This document shows, piece after piece, positions 1 to 9,623 of a DNA stretch of 64,000 bases. A program made the translations under genes and the position numbers. The stretch's first letter is position 1, and each line of letters opens with the position of its first letter. Source of the DNA: Absidia repens (lineage: Eukaryota; Mucoromycota; Mucoromycetes; Mucorales; Cunninghamellaceae); assembly GCA_002105175.1 (NCBI GenBank), contig MCGE01000011.1, forward strand, positions 186,001-250,000, written 5' to 3'. The notes beneath the pieces are model-generated. The model was not told the DNA's origin and searched no databases. It saw nothing but the letters and a program-made list of their open reading frames with translations.

Positions 1-1775
1 ACTAAAAACCTCTTGGTACTGCGCTTGTTGTTGGTGCAATTCATTCATCATCATCATTGTATTATTGCCACTTTCTTTTTCATTACCTCCAAAGGATACA
101 TTGACTCCATGATCAATAGAGTATTCACCTCCGGTGCTGCTAGTGCATTGTGTGCCATAGAGACGGTTTTGTGTCGTAGATCCTGTGGCCGTCGTGACTT
201 CTCCGCCAGTGGATGATTTCATTTGAAAAGCGGGGTTGGCTTCCATCTTTGGGCTACATTACAAAAAAAAAAAAAAGAGAGATAAAAGTGAGTCTACTTT
301 TTTTTTCAAAGAGAGAAAGGGGGGAGAGGTTTTTACTTGATGAGAATCACCAATTCCACAAAAAAGGTCGTGAGGACACCCAAAAAGGTCCAAATTACGC
401 CAAGGAAAATACTACCAGGTACATTGACCATGATAGGATCACGCAGACATCCATATAAAAACAAAAAGCTAGCAAAGCCTAAAAGACATACGGCACAAAT
501 GACAATGATCATCTTGATCTAGCAAAAAAAAAAAAGTTAAGGTTAGCCGGAGATTCTACCCTCTCGCAACTTTTTTTTTAGGCCCTACTCGATAGATTCC
601 AATTTTGACAGAGGCATAGCGGTCGCCCGAGGTTTTGAATTTTTGCAAATGGGTGTTAAGAATTTTGATGAGGCGATATCCTGCAAAACTGACAGCTGTG
701 GTCAAGGTGGTATTATGCAAGAACCACATGACATACAATAAACGAGTGCAAATTTCGGCTATGTAGACATCGCGATCGGCATAGACGCCCGCCAAAATAG
801 AAAAGATATTGTTGATGACAAATGGCCATAAAAAAAACCAGCAACCTATGATATCCACTAGTCTAGGACTAGGTAACCATCCTATCGAGATTTGTTGATG
901 ACTCTACTCGGAGAATGAAATGTTAGTAAAACCGTGGGCAGGTAGGATTAGTTTCCATGGTATCTATTTTTTTTTGTCAAACATTAATGAAATAAAATAA
1001 ATTGATTTCTTACATCGGCCAATGTTTGTGCAATTCCAACCAAGTAGAGAGCAACTATTGATTATTAATCATAAGAGCATAAAAAAAAAAGTAAAAGGAT
1101 ATTAATATAATGGTAAAGATGTAGGCAAGTGAACGTGGGAGCGGAGTTACTTACAACCACCATAACCAAACTGCCAAGATTGCTCAAAGAGCCCTAATTT
1201 TAATTCCACATGTGAAAAAAAAAAATCAGCTCCTCGTTATTGTTCAGACTAATAATATAATTAAATAGATGGAGACTTACAAGAACGGAATATTATATTA
1301 TCTGGTACAACGTCTGTGACAAGAACTATACTACCAAGTAGTCGAACTTGATGAAACAAAAAAAAAAAAGCTATATCAGCGGTGTTTCATTAAAAACCCG
1401 GTGCCTGGGTCCAGGCACCTCACTTCCACCTCCCACCCCCCAATCATCCATTCTTTTAAATGACTGGCACTTACGAATATTGAAAATAGTAAGGAAAAAC
1501 AATAAGCAATCTACTGGACGAGGTCGTAGACAGCCCTTTTTCGAGGAAAAGTCAAATAAGGCATTGCCTTTAATGACGATACGATTATACATGATGCCCA
1601 AAGCAATCACAACAGCCAAGCCAGATAATACCGCATTCACAATATTGATATAATACATAATATTTCCCTCCGCACAATTTTTGAGGGTAAGTCGCCAATC
1701 ACAGTGACAAGTGCCATCACCGGGGCAATGCATTGTAAGGGTGCGTATAACGGTTGTATTCGTTGCGCTCGACAT
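1..1775 (-). CDS. Seven-transmembrane membrane protein, C-terminus cut by the window edge
   Basis: This is a multi-pass membrane protein of a GPCR-like kind; I do not recognise a named family. The minus-strand exons are 1775-1475, 1346-1281, 1193-1155, 1054-1014, 903-589, 518-337 and 253-<1, and every splice phase closes. The N-terminus is short and Cys-rich (HCPGDGTCHCDW) and could face outside. About seven hydrophobic segments follow, for example around YYINIVNAVLSGLAVVIALG, FALYLVGIAQTLAD, CWFFLWPFVINNIFSILAGV and MIIVICAVCLLGFASFLFLY. After the last segment comes a hydrophilic tail rich in Ser, Thr, Gln and Met, presumably cytoplasmic, which continues past base 1. The start ATG at 1775 is the first in frame. 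Reuse of conserved-looking stretches across exon joins supports the model. Function is unknown; a role as surface receptor or sensor is inference from topology only. Confidence 0.75.
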
Positions 1776-2986
1776 GATGGAAACGAATCAAGTTGTTGTT
1801 TTTTTTGTTTATCTTTATCAAGTGGTGGTGGATTGATATTTCAATATATATAGATATATAAAAAGAGTATAAATAAATTAAAAAGAGCAAAAGAAGAGAG
1901 GAGTCTATGTGGAAAGATAGGACAGATAATATAGTGGGAATATAAATGAAAAGATTTACGGCACCTTGTTTTTTTTTCTTTATTCTCCGCACGTAATGCA
2001 ATGGAGTTTTGTATTACTTGACAACTGTCCAGACTCCCAAAAAGAGAATCTTCCCTTCCTGTGAGTCTCTTTTCTTTTTTTAAATTCAAGAAAGATTATG
2101 CATCTCCTCTGTTAAAGTTGACAAGATGTCCCAACGAATCAATCTGACTCGACCATACTTAGTATTTTTTTAATTTGTGTTTTTCCCAAAAAAAATAATC
2201 CGACAGTCGATTCTCTTTTGGAGCCGAAAAAATAAAAAATAAAATATAAAAAAATATAAAAAAATTAGACTAATTAATATCAGAGAACTTACGTTTATGA
2301 CCGCTAAGGTTAATAAATGATTTGCTAAGAATGAATCCCCGCCTTTCCTCCAAGGTCATCTGGTCTCTTTGATGGTGTTGCAACCAAAATGACAAGTGGT
2401 AGCAAGTCAACATTCCCGTTTTCACAAGCTTCCATCCGATCGAGTCGTAGCTTGATTTTAGTTTTCACCAGTCGATCTTCATCTCCATGCAAAGCTTGTT
2501 TATCATAGGATAATGATGATGACATTAACACAGTAATGAAATCAACCCAGCGGACTTACATACCATTACCTTAATTTTCCCGTAAAAAAAAAAAAAAAAA
2601 AAAAATCTCCTACATGAATCAAAGGTGCTCAGATTCTCTCGTACTCATTTTCGTACCACCAGTTGTCTAAAAAAGTTGATCATGGCGGAAATCGAAATAT
2701 CGATGACCCCTTTTTTAATTTTAAGTGGGTGAGTAAAAATAGCTCCATGTCACTAAACACCCAAACAAACACCCAATTTTTTGGAGAAGAATGGTCAGCG
2801 TGCTATTGAAAATACACAAGTCTTCTCATCTTACCTTTTTTTTTTATTCAATGCATCTATGGGTGCGACTAAATTGCACACACATACACAAAGTTGTCTA
2901 TGGTTGGGAAAAAGTCAAAAAACAAAGATGATAGTAGGCTCATTCATAAAGAAATCTGGGTCCCACGGAAACGTTATGGATATTAA
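1776..2986. other. Gene-poor region upstream of the 7TM gene
   Basis: I see no convincing gene here. It is AT-rich with several A-runs (for example 2583-2604). A 68-codon open stretch on the minus strand at 2531-2325 is flanked by donor-like CTTAC motifs near 2290 and 2556, so it may be a fragment of an unrecognised or decayed gene, but it matches nothing I know. The right end merges into the dispersed repeat that begins near 2987. Confidence 0.4.
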
Positions 2987-3925
2987 TTTTACTTGACAAT
3001 AAAACGTTTCAGCCACATAATATGATAATAAAGAGAACATAGAACTAATGTCCACAGCAGGGATAGTTTTCGTTTTCATAAAAAATCGAGACTTGGAATC
3101 GGGTTTATCTGGGGGGAGGATATCGAGGAATTGCAACGCTACAGAAATAATTCAAATCCCGTCCACGTGGATATTTAATCCCCCCCTCATGGTTTTTTTT
3201 CTCTCTCTTTCTTTCCTTTTCCTTTTTTTTCCTTTCTTTAATTCTTCACAATTGTGGCCCGTATGGAGTAATGGTGGACTTAGATTAGTGTCAGGACTAG
3301 TATAGAAGGGGTTTCAGCTCAGGGATTACAAGATGCACGGGGAAACCCTTTCATTTTGAATTCAGGGATTCAGGATCACCATTAGTTGATTTATTAAAGT
3401 CTTCATTAGCTTAGTTTAGTGTTAGTTTGTATCTGCATCTAAATAAAATATACCTCTTTTTACAGCTTCACAATGAAAATATACCACATGTCTTTCTCAT
3501 GTCTGCACAAGAGATCCCTTCATTTCATCGCTCCCTTTAGATTATTGACAATTGCTATGCTTTCATAATAATAATAATTAAAAGAAGCTCCTATAGTTTT
3601 TCTCATAACCGGTAAAGCATTTTAACTTGAATTTTACAAACTTCCATACACATTAGTGTGTTAATTATTCTTCAACTTTTATTTTAGCCTACTTCATGCT
3701 TCCTCTCAATAGTGCCTTTTCTCCATGAACTCCCTTATCACAATAAACCTCTCCCCTTTCGTTGTACTATTATAAATATACTTCAATAAAATATGTCTTT
3801 TCATAAACCATCCTCTGACTCATCGAACGATGAACAATGATGTTATCGTATTTGTTTCGAAGTATTCTATCAAATATTTACTTTCCAGTTCAACAACTAC
3901 GGCGAATGAGTCAGGGACTATTTAG
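2987..3925 (+). repeat. Dispersed repeat family, copy A
   Basis: This segment is clearly similar to the reverse complement of 37170-38042, and its first 200 bases are similar to 63797-64000. Shared landmarks in order are TTTTACTTGACAATAAAAC (2987), CAAATCCCGTCCACGTGG (CACGTG at 3164-3169), GTGTCAGGA near 3288, a block with CAGGGATTACAA and GGGGAAACCCTTTCATTTT (3320-3356), a first AATAAAATAT near 3443, and a second CTTCAATAAAATATGTCTT near 3782. Spacing from ACTTG to CACGTG is 173 bases here and 177 in both other copies. No long ORF is present. It could be a solo LTR, another non-autonomous element, or a repeated noncoding transcription unit. Boundaries are approximate. Confidence 0.75.
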
Positions 3926-4819
3926 CAGATTTAGATTGCACTATTAAATATAATCATATTCCTGCCTGACAAATCATATCAACAAATCCAGGTTGTGCTA
4001 CGCATATAGTTACAGTTATAAAGTATTATGTAGGCCCTAGTATTTGCATTGACTTCTAATTATTTCCCTCCCCAAAAAGGCGAATGCCTGACGGGCAGTT
4101 GTAAGTCATTTGAAATAAAACATGACCTTATAGCTGTTCCACTATTCATATCAATCCACCTAGACCGATCCATCAGCATGGCCTCCATTAGGTTGGACAT
4201 TTTGTATGTATCCAGTTTATTATTTCTATTTATCTTCATGCGGTAGAATTAAAAAAAAAATTAAACCGAAGTCAGTTGTGTTCCAAGGGTGTTCGTCTAT
4301 GATATTAAGATGCTAAATGATGGGAGAAGAGAGGGATTGTTTAATCTCGTTAAAACCCCGCTTTAACAAACCTCTCCCCTGACCCCCAGTTAATTAATTC
4401 TTTTTTTTTCTTTTTCTTTTTGTTAGTATGAGAATGTTTTGAAATTACTCTACGTCCTTGCTAGCCTTCACTATCGGCACCGAGCAATCCGGTAAGAAAA
4501 AAAAAAAAAAAAACAAAGATTACCATCTCCCTTTTTACACGCATATCTAAACTGCTCACCACACACATATCATGTACTGTTTATTGAATAGCGCGTAATA
4601 AAGAATAGTAAAAACATATAGGGTATCATAACTAAAGCAGCCTACTATATGAGTAGATTATTTCCAGCCCGAGATTCATCCATACTACCATTTCCAACAC
4701 TTCTAACCAACCAATCCCTCAATTACATAAATAAAAAAAAAGGAGAGCAGTTTGAATTTCACAACGGTTTTATTAAATAAATTAAAGGATATATAAATAA
4801 ATATCTACAGCTACTTTAT
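3926..4819. other. Intergenic, no gene seen
   Basis: AT-rich sequence downstream of the repeat and downstream of the ITPK1 stop. It contains an A-run at 4497-4513 and no ORF with recognisable content. It probably includes the 3' untranslated region of ITPK1 near its right end. Confidence 0.5.
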
Positions 4820-6518
4820 CTATCCTATAGTTTTGGTGTGAGGGTCACTCTCTAGAGCATCTTTTAAGATATTGACAAATACGGATTGGAATTTTGGGAA
4901 ATTTTTAAAGCCTAATGAGAAAGAGAATCAGATAATGATAGGTCATTCGTGCCCTTTTTTTTTGTTTTTTGTTTTCTTATGACATACCTGGAAAATAATT
5001 AATATCCACCACATAGTAATTATTGGTAACCGATTCCAATAGGACATCAAATCCATAAAACGTCAAACCCTGAAAGAGATAAAAAATTGTATAGAATGAG
5101 TGAGTGTGTATCTCCATCTTTTGCGATTTGTATAATGGATGCTTTACCAATTGTCCTTGTAGTGTGTCAGCCATCTGTTGTAATCTATCATAGTCGATGA
5201 GTGCTTCTTTTTGTGCTTGTATATTGGTGGCATCCGATGACAAAATAAACTGTCGCAAAGACGGTCTACTGGAATCAAGTGCTGAGGAGGTGATAGCATC
5301 GTCAAATTGCTTTGGTAACAATTGGCTGTCAAACTCAATGGTTGCTATACATGTAAATAGGAAGAAGAAGGAAAAAAAAAAAAAACATTAGTTGATTAAA
5401 AAGTTTTATTTGTGTCGTCCCCCCCCCTTGTTTGTAACCTTTACCGGTATCTTCAGTCACATTAATAAAGGACGGTCGAGTTGACACATGGATTTGCCCA
5501 CGTGCGACGTAAACCTTGATGATCACACCATCATGTTGTATAAAGTTTTGTATGATGACCGGTTCGTTGTCGCCATACTGATCGGCCCATTTTTCGGTCA
5601 AATGTTGCGGGGAAGGTATAATGGTCATTTGATGCGATTCTGTTGATGAGCAGGCTGTCCTTCGTTTACACATTAACTGTAGTTTTATATATATATTTTT
5701 TTTAAAAAAAAAAACAAAAAAAAAAAAAAACGTTGAGTTGCCTAAAGCCGCAAGCATTGTAGTTTCTGTTCTTACCGGGAAGATAAGATTGTCGGTCACT
5801 TCTGAGATTGACTTGGCAGAATCAAGTTTGATATATTGTGGTATCTCAAACAACGAATCTAAAGGAAGATATGGAGTGAGTGAGTGAGTGAGAGAATAAA
5901 ATGAAGAGGGTGAGGGGGGAGCTATCAATAGATGAATTATAAGGAAAGCGCCGTGTTACCTTTTTTATGTGCGCAGGGCCGTAGAAGATCAAACATATCC
6001 GCACGATCCAAAACCTTGTTGATATTTTCCCATTGATCCAATAATATAATTTGAGGATTGTTATTGCAGTAGTCCTATACATATCCGCATACCCGACATA
6101 CATAATACATAAAACAGGCAAACCGGGTATCTGGTCAGTTTCACGTCCAAAAGCAGGAAGGAAGAAAGAGAGAAAGCGAAATAGCAAAAATGCAATATTG
6201 TTCTTTACCGTAAAGCGAGTATATTCAGCCCGGGCTTTGTCATCGCCCTGTTTCATTTTAGCTACAATGTCGGTCATTTTGTGCACAATAAGATCAACTG
6301 GTCCTTGTTCCTCCAATGGTCGAGTGACGTCCAAATGTATGACTCGTATATTGTGCTGCTGCCTATCAAAAAGAATATAGTCAGTCGAATTCAAAAGGAT
6401 CTTTTGATCATCGATTTAATTACCTTGCATATTCTTCCAATCCTATGAATCCAGATCGTTGCACTTTCTTTCGTGTGAATACTAAACCAACAGTCCACCG
6501 CGGTATCGCTCGTGCCAT
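4820..6518 (-). CDS. Inositol-tetrakisphosphate 1-kinase (ITPK1)-like
   Basis: The product is an ATP-grasp kinase that phosphorylates inositol tris- and tetrakisphosphates, cytosolic enzymes of inositol polyphosphate metabolism. Eight minus-strand exons (6518-6424, 6362-6209, 6074-5960, 5858-5776, 5676-5445, 5344-5148, 5069-4988, 4911-4820) give 349 residues, the usual family length. Family landmarks occur in order: RPLEEQGPVDLIVHKMTD near residue 45, then PQIILLDQWENINKVLDR, then HDGVIIKVYVARG with the RPSF motif, and FYGFDVLLESVTNNYYVVD followed by INYFPGF near the C-terminus, which holds the metal-binding Asp and Asn. The ATG at 6518 places the first strand (RWTVGLVF) where the family begins. 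It lies 336 bases beyond the EFM7 stop, on the same strand. Confidence 0.92.
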
Positions 6519-6854
6519 TTCAAAAATAAGTAATGCTGTATTGGGAAAAAAAGAGGAACTGAAAAAAAAAATTAGCAAATTCAAACGTTCAAACACCGCT
6601 GCAACAGGGCAAAAAGAATTTTCTACAATCACCCAAAGCATATTTCTGCAAAACGATGGCACTATGGGTAGTTCATCATCACTGTGGTATTTTCAAAAAT
6701 ATAGTTTATTACAAAACGATGGATAGATGATAACGGGGAAGGAGAAACTAAACAGATAACAAAATACACATACACAAATGATTGCTAAAAAGAAGAAAAA
6801 TGATAAAAATGCTAACAATGATAATACAAAATAAAAAAAGACTATCTAATTCCA
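6519..6854. promoter_or_regulatory. Spacer between EFM7 stop and ITPK1 start
   Basis: This 336-base stretch must hold the 3' untranslated region of the upstream-lying EFM7 coding end and the ITPK1 5' region. It is A-rich. I see no further gene; the open frame that runs leftward from 6662 is an in-frame extension with no family similarity. Confidence 0.4.
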
Positions 6855-7955
6855 CTAAGGAAGCCACATTTGCCAACCATGGACGGTAGCACGAACTTGT
6901 TCATCACCAGGATCTTCTTCAAACATAACATGCATTTTCTTTGTGATAAACTGATCCGTTTTGAATCCATAGCCAAGGGACTCCCGATCATCCAAATCCA
7001 CTTGCTCATCGCCCAAAGACGCTTCAGGCACAGGACGTTCGGCAATCTTGAAAAATTCCAAATCTCGATGGGCCAAGTGAGGACGATGATGGGTATAAAA
7101 CACATAAACACGACCGGTCTTTGGGGTCAGTAATTCACGGCAGGTTTTCAATAACGCATGGTGTTGAGAATGGTTGAATACAAGATCACTAAGGATAATC
7201 ACATCATACGTCGTCCGTCCTTCAGGTAATTCTGCCTTGAGCTTAGTTGTGTTGGTGCCCCAAATAAAGCCCTATGATGAATAACAATAACAATAACAAT
7301 AATAATAATAATAGTATGATTTAGTATAATCGATTTCGTATGCAATCCATCGCTGTCATCGATACGCTTGTTCTTCGTTTACCTGGACTGTGACCACACC
7401 GGCAGGCACCACGGATCCCAAATTTTGATCGACATTGTATTGGATATTTTCGATCAGTTCGGCGTCTGGATAGTCCGTTACCACTACTTTCGCAGGCTGA
7501 TGAGTAGCTGCAACCAAGCTTGGCAGAGCACCACCCGCACCCAATTCCAGTAAGGTTTTGCCTTGAACTAGTTGAGGATGTTGATCAAATAGGGACGCAA
7601 ACACCTTTGATGCATTCCACAAGTGATGCGCCCAGAGTGGATGGGAGCCCACAAGACGAATATGGAAGGCCTTCGGTTGATCTACCGAAGAAGCGAATGA
7701 TGGGTCAGTACCAGTACAACGGTTAAATGTGATAAGACGAAGAGTAAAGTGGACTCACCATTGTTTTCGAACGAAGCAGATTCTCGCTCATAGGTTTCAA
7801 CAGTATTAGGGACTTGAGCTATAGGTTCTTCTTCTTCCTAAGAAATAATCAATTCAATATATGTAAATAAAAAACGATCTTTGTCTGTGCGTGTATGTAT
7901 ATTTTGTTACCCCAAATAAACCACCAGCAAAACCATCTTCTTCGTCGGAGGACAT
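6855..7955 (-). CDS. EFM7: Protein N-terminal and lysine N-methyltransferase EFM7-like
   Basis: This is an S-adenosylmethionine-dependent methyltransferase of the EFM7/NNT1 family, which in yeast modifies the N-terminal Gly and nearby Lys of elongation factor 1A. Four minus-strand exons (7955-7911, 7837-7759, 7681-7383, 7271-6855) give 279 residues. An acidic N-terminus (MSSDEEDGFAGGLFG) is followed by the family signature GSHPLWAHHLWNASKVFA, the SAM-binding motif LELGAGGALPSLVA, the acidic loop DYPD and the post-motif LSDLVFNHSQHHALL. The C-terminus ends WQMWLP. The start at 7955 is the only ATG that gives the typical acidic leader. Substrate is inferred from family membership. Confidence 0.9.
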
Positions 7956-9623
7956 TTGACTTGATCGTTCACACTATTATAAAGAAGAAGCAGAAAAAAA
8001 AAAAAAAAAAAAAAAAGGTCCGCTCGATCAAAAAAAAAAGATCTCGAGACGGGGTTGTAAAGCCACCCAGTATGCCATGGAGAGCACGGGAAGTTGCAAC
8101 AAGCAGAATACTAAAAAAAAAAGAGACGATGGTGAGGGTGTTTGCAGTGATGAATTAGATGATCTGGTAAAAAAAGAACCATTTTTCTAGCTCTTTTTTA
8201 TATCTGTTGGTTGCTTTGACTAATCTTTTGATACAATTGAGAATAATAAAAAGGTACTGGCATTATTGGTACATCTGGCTTGAAACAAAAAAAAAAAAAA
8301 AAAAAGGAAATGATGCCTTATACATCAAAATCGACACAGTTCATTCCTCTCAATAGACACCTTCCCTCTTACTAACAACGCATTTTTCCTTTTTGCATCA
8401 ATCAATATTATGCAACATCATCTACATTAATGGTTCTCTCTCTATCGTATGGTACAACAATGAACACCGTGCATCATCATCAATATGTATGGAACAACTC
8501 GACATACCTTGTTACAATAGCTTGGTTTGCTACCATTTTGCAGGAAATGCCCCCCCCCTCAAGTCCAGAAAAAAGAAAAAAGAAGATCACAAGCCGTTTT
8601 TTTGAATTAAATTGAGACAAGGAGAAAAATAGATCGAGACCAAGAATACAAACACAAGGACCGTATATCCCACGCTTATAAAAAGAAATATACCTCCGTC
8701 ATAGCTTTTCATCTATCTTTTTATTCCAAGCCCTTTTTTTAGAAAATCAAAAAAAAAAAAAAAAAAAAACTCGGTTGGTGGGGTGTTGTCCATGATTGGA
8801 AACTTGATCTATTATTCATTAAAATTGAACCACCGTTCGTTCATTCATGCGAGGTATAAAAAAAACATTTAATAGCAATCATGCGAGAAGTGAATCCGAT
8901 TTTTACCCCATTGTTGAGAGAGAGACATCCTTCCCTATTTCTGCTACCTATGAACCTTTATTAGGAACTATTTCTTGAGCTGACGCCTAACGCGGTCCCT
9001 TTTTGTTCCCCCCTCAAGAGCAGTCTTGGCTCGTGACCAAACCAATGATTTTTTCATCCTCCTCCTCCCCCCTCCTTTTCCTCCTACTTTGAATGTGTAT
9101 CTGAACGAATACTCTTCTACGTGGGCTTCGCGCGCACGCTTTTGGCATCCATCAAGAAGGCAAAAGAACCCTCAATGAGTCATGTTGGTATCATTGTACG
9201 ACATGTACATGTTGCTCAAACAACTCCCTCCCACCTCATCAATGATATTGTTTTGTGACATGGTTCCACTAAGATAATGTAGATATATATTACTTTTTCT
9301 TGTCCAAGACAAAAAAAAAAAAAAAAAGTCCAGAACATTGTGATAAAAAAAAAATGTAGAGGGCAAAAAAGAAAAATGAGTTTTATTCAAATGATCAATA
9401 CAAATAAATAAATCAAAAAAATAAAGAAAGAAGGATACAATACAATAAATAATATAAAATACAATGACTAAAGAAGTAAGAATAATATAGTATAAGACTA
9501 AGGATAATAAATATATAAGATGGACGAAAAAATGAGAAAAGAAAAAGCTAATAATAATAACGGATAGAAAGAAAAAAACCACGGGAGAATCATTCTACTA
9601 ACTAAAACTAGCTAATGTGTTTT
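7956..9623. other. Long intergenic region, no gene seen
   Basis: 1.67 kb between the EFM7 start and the stop of the mucin-like gene. It holds several A-runs (7994-8017, 8286-8306, 8751-8769, 9311-9328) and pyrimidine-rich stretches near 9057-9090. A CG-rich patch with CACGTGGG-like character (ACGTGGGCTTCGCGCGCACGC, 9118-9138) lies within it. I find no recognisable coding sequence or RNA gene; the open frame at 9582-9172 on the minus strand is low-complexity Phe/Leu/Ile and not credible. Confidence 0.45.

Noticed and set aside
3289..3971. TGTCAGG at 3289 and its complement CCTGACA at 3965 as terminal inverted repeats of a DNA transposon
   Set aside because: Seven bases only, no matching CCTGACA end in copy B, no target-site duplication, and repeat similarity starts 300 bases before TGTCAGG.
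9172..9582. 136-codon minus-strand frame rich in Phe, Leu and Ile
   Set aside because: Low-complexity translation of A/T-rich sequence, no start context or domain.
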